Origin: Oerskovia flava | GTDB taxonomy: Bacteria > Actinomycetota > Actinomycetes > Actinomycetales > Cellulomonadaceae | Direction: 5' to 3' | Assembly: GCF_026163685.1 (NCBI RefSeq) | Contig: NZ_JAOXSR010000009.1 | Coordinates: 1-64,000, forward strand | Length of the DNA stretch: 64,000 bases | Shown: positions 61,886 to 64,000 of the stretch, piece after piece | Position numbering within the stretch: the first letter of the stretch is position 1 | Layout of the letters: the number at the start of each line of letters is the position of its first letter | Position numbers and translations under genes: made by a program | The notes under the pieces: model-generated | Told to the model about the DNA's origin: nothing | The model's input: the letters and a program-made list of their open reading frames with translations, nothing else | The model's database searches: none

Positions 61886-61960
<75 letters not shown>

Positions 61961-61988
61961 ATATGGGATGTCTCAGGGCATCAAGGAC

Positions 61989-62020
61989 AGCCGGACCTAC
62001 GTTTTCGTAGGTCCGGCTTT
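61989..62020 (+). terminator. Intrinsic terminator of tRNA-Pro
   Basis: A perfect 13-bp stem, AGCCGGACCTACG with CGTAGGTCCGGCT, around loop TTTT is followed by TT C. It is the most canonical rho-independent terminator in the window. Confidence 0.85.
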
Positions 62021-62187
62021 CTGCTCTCCGGGGTCGGGTCGGTGTGGTCGGCCGGTGGGTGGTCGTCGCGCGTGGGTCGAGCGTGAGCTCGCACGGGTCT
62101 CGCTCACCCGGGATCTCGGCCAACCCAGGATCTCCGGTGGCGGCGTCCACGATGCGCACGCCGTGTCGGTCGCCTAGCGTCGCGGGT

Positions 62188-62631
62188 ATGGGTGGAAGGC
62201 TACGGTCGGCGTGGGAGCGCACTCCGCTACCGTCGGAGACGATCGTCGGCATCGCTGCGGCCGCGCTGGCACAGTACTCGTGGCCGCTCCGCCTCCCCTC
62301 CTGGACCCGGCCGGCCGGTGTGGCGGTCGGCTGCGGTGGCTTCGCCCTGCTCTCCGCGGCGGTATGGGAGCGAGGGCCCGGATCCCCGGAAGATCCGGGC
62401 GCACTCGTCACCCGGGGTCTGCACGGCCGCTCCCGCAACCCGATGTACCTCGGCTTCAGCATGATCCACGTCGGCCTCGCCGGCGCGACCCGCAACGCCT
62501 GGATGCTTGCCTCGTGCCCGGTGAGCGCCGCGCTGCTGCATCGGGCGGTACTGCGTGAGGAACGGTCGCTGCGCGAACGGTTCGGTGTCGGGTACGACGC
62601 CTACCGGGCCGACGTGCCGCGCTACTGGTGA
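62188..62631 (+). CDS. Isoprenylcysteine/phospholipid methyltransferase-like membrane protein
   Basis: This is a 147-residue ICMT/PEMT-type protein with about four hydrophobic segments. The motif RSRNPMYLGFSMIH and the closing RSLRERFGVGYDAYRADVPR are the family's SAM-binding signature. The substrate is unknown; bacterial members methylate lipids or small molecules. The ATG at 62188 gives the compact family length. The 132-bp gap to the next gene holds nothing recognisable. Confidence 0.82.
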   Translation: MGGRLRSAWERTPLPSETIVGIAAAALAQYSWPLRLPSWTRPAGVAVGCGGFALLSAAVWERGPGSPEDPGALVTRGLHGRSRNPMYLGFSMIHVGLAGATRNAWMLASCPVSAALLHRAVLREERSLRERFGVGYDAYRADVPRYW

Positions 62632-62764
62632 CCTCCGCCCACCGCGGTCGAGCGACGTCGGTTCCGGCACGGGGTCGCCCCGGAGGCCCTTGTCGTCCCG
62701 CCGTCGCGCGGCCAGCAGCACTCGGCGCGAGACTGGACGAGGCAGTCGATCCCCTGGAGGAGAC

Positions 62765-64000
62765 ATGGCGCAGGCTCCGTACGTCGTCGTCGGTGGAGGT
62801 CTCGCGGCCGCGAAGGCCGCTGAGGGTCTGCGGGAGGAGGGCTTCACGGGTGACGTGGTCGTCGTCACGGACGAGGACCACCTCCCCTACGAGCGGCCAC
62901 CGCTGTCGAAGGACTACCTCCGGGGTGAGGTGGGGCGGGACACCGTCTTCCCGCTCGCGGAGTCCTGGTACGCCGAGCACGAGGTCGAGGTGCGCACGGG
63001 CCGGACGGTCACGGCCCTGGACACCGACGCCCACCGCCTGACGCTCGCGGACGGCGGTGCGCTCGACTACTCGCGGCTGCTCCTCGCGACCGGCTCGTCA
63101 CCGCGGGTGCCGTCCGTCCCGGGCGTCGACCTGGACGGTGTGCACGTGCTGCGCACCCTCGACCAGAGCGACCACCTGGCCACGACGCTCGCCGCGGTCG
63201 CAAGCGACGGGTCGGGCCGGCTCGCGGTCGTCGGTGACGGCTGGATCGGTCTCGAGGTGGCCGCGTCCGCCCGGTCGACAGGGCTCGACGTGACGCTGAT
63301 CGGGCGGCACGCGCACCCGCTCGAACGTGTCCTGGGCCCGGAGATGGGTGAGTTCTACGGCCTGCTGCACGCCTCGCACGGCGTCCACCTGCACCGGCAC
63401 GCCGAGGTCGTGGCGATCACGGGGAGCGACGGCCGGGCCGCCGGCGTGGAGATGGCGGACGGGACGCACGTCGCGGCCGACGCCGTCCTCGTCGCCGTGG
63501 GTGCCGCCCCGAGGACCGGTCTCGGCGATGCGGCGGGTCTGACCGTCGAGACGGGCACCGGCGGGTTGCACACGGACCAGCAGCTGCGGACCTCCGCTCC
63601 CGACGTGCTCGCCGCGGGTGACGTCGCGAGCGTGCCGAGCCCGCGCTACGGCCGTCCGCTGCGCATCGAGCACTGGGCGACCGCCCTGCACCAGGGCACC
63701 TTCGCCGCCCGCTCGATGCTGGACGCCCTGGATCCGGGCGAGGTGTACGACCAGCTGCCGTACTTCTTCAGCGACCAGTACGACGTCGGCATGGAGTACC
63801 TGGGCTTCGTCGACGGCCCGGACGGCTACGACGAGCTGGTGGTGAGCGGTTCGGTGGAGCAGCGCGAGCTCGTGGCGTTCTGGCTCCTGGGCGGTCGGGT
63901 GCAGGCCGTCATGGCGGTCAACACGTGGGACCGGATGGACCGGGCGACCGAGCTCATCGGCCGCAACCGTCCCGTCGACCGTGCCGAGCTCGAGGCGTTC
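62765..64000 (+). CDS. Ferredoxin/rubredoxin-reductase-like FAD oxidoreductase (truncated by window end)
   Basis: The visible 412 residues are open to the last base. FAD motif: VVVGGGLAAAKAAEGL at the N terminus. The site ERPPLSKDYLRGE is typical of putidaredoxin-reductase-like flavoproteins. The NAD motif is VVGDGWIGLEVAASA, and the second FAD motif LAAGDVASVPSP. The C-terminal reductase domain begins YFFSDQYDVGMEYLGF. It would pass electrons from NAD(P)H to a ferredoxin serving a P450 or oxygenase. CTGGAGGAGAC precedes the ATG. Confidence 0.9.
   Translation, partial: MAQAPYVVVGGGLAAAKAAEGLREEGFTGDVVVVTDEDHLPYERPPLSKDYLRGEVGRDTVFPLAESWYAEHEVEVRTGRTVTALDTDAHRLTLADGGALDYSRLLLATGSSPRVPSVPGVDLDGVHVLRTLDQSDHLATTLAAVASDGSGRLAVVGDGWIGLEVAASARSTGLDVTLIGRHAHPLERVLGPEMGEFYGLLHASHGVHLHRHAEVVAITGSDGRAAGVEMADGTHVAADAVLVAVGAAPRTGLGDAAGLTVETGTGGLHTDQQLRTSAPDVLAAGDVASVPSPRYGRPLRIEHWATALHQGTFAARSMLDALDPGEVYDQLPYFFSDQYDVGMEYLGFVDGPDGYDELVVSGSVEQRELVAFWLLGGRVQAVMAVNTWDRMDRATELIGRNRPVDRAELEAF

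Overview
The window reads as chromosomal DNA from a high-GC Gram-positive actinobacterium of the order Micrococcales. The genus is an inference: tandem secreted GH18 chitinases with CBM5/12 modules, coenzyme F420 genes, GlnR, the nth/crp neighbourhood and frequent GTG starts fit the Cellulomonas/Cellulosimicrobium/Promicromonosporaceae group. Coding density is high. Most genes are housekeeping or accessory metabolism, with no phage, insertion sequence or CRISPR array.

Left part (1-9.1 kb): the promoter and leader of an rRNA operon point left out of the window. Then come a WYL regulator, a decayed ABC-transporter ATPase remnant, a protein combining a degenerate nuclease-like domain with a RAMA domain, a thiamine-binding-like protein, the F420 genes cofD-cofC, and small oxidoreductases (RibD-like, nitroreductase, aldo/keto reductase). 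Next (9.2-17.7 kb): a MocR regulator, a TetR regulator divergent from DUF1304 and a medium-chain reductase, a 1009-residue FAD/Fe-S dehydrogenase, an NAD-dependent epimerase-like protein and OsmC. At 17.7-22.5 kb a secreted protein resembling peptidase-inhibitor family I36 is divergent from a large S8 protease.

The most distinctive locus is 23.4-30.9 kb. Seven tightly coupled minus-strand genes encode a myo-inositol-phosphate synthase, UbiA-like EboC, a TIM-barrel epimerase, EboA, the TatD-like hydrolase EboB, the TIM-barrel EboE, and an alkaline-phosphatase-superfamily enzyme (EboF-like). This is an ebo-type (metabolite export/modification) operon in which inositol-phosphate synthase stands where the cyanobacterial cluster has the dehydroquinate-synthase-like EboD. 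An ECF-type sigma factor and a membrane-anchored partner lie just upstream.

The 33-46 kb region is rich in exported proteins: lipoproteins, a DUF4012 protein, an LAXTG-anchored surface protein, two chitinases and a large LuxR-type regulator. From 46 to 64 kb lie dtd, an asparaginase, DUF2516, a VapBC module, a FUSC membrane protein, YgfZ, a nitrobindin-like protein, a 37-residue membrane protein, DsrE, DUF4395/thioredoxin, glnR, a pseudo-alpha/beta-hydrolase, nth, crp, RidA, a bifunctional PBP, a metallophosphoesterase, tRNA-Pro(CGG), an ICMT-like protein and a truncated ferredoxin-reductase-like flavoprotein.

Structure not explained by genes: two arrays of exactly 20-bp tandem units starting GTTCTACCTCG (23.3 and 42.7 kb), a palindromic REP-like element inserted in frame in cofC with a related copy in the 3' end of eboE, an 18-bp motif shared by a chitinase promoter and a lipoprotein promoter, and several long perfect terminator palindromes.
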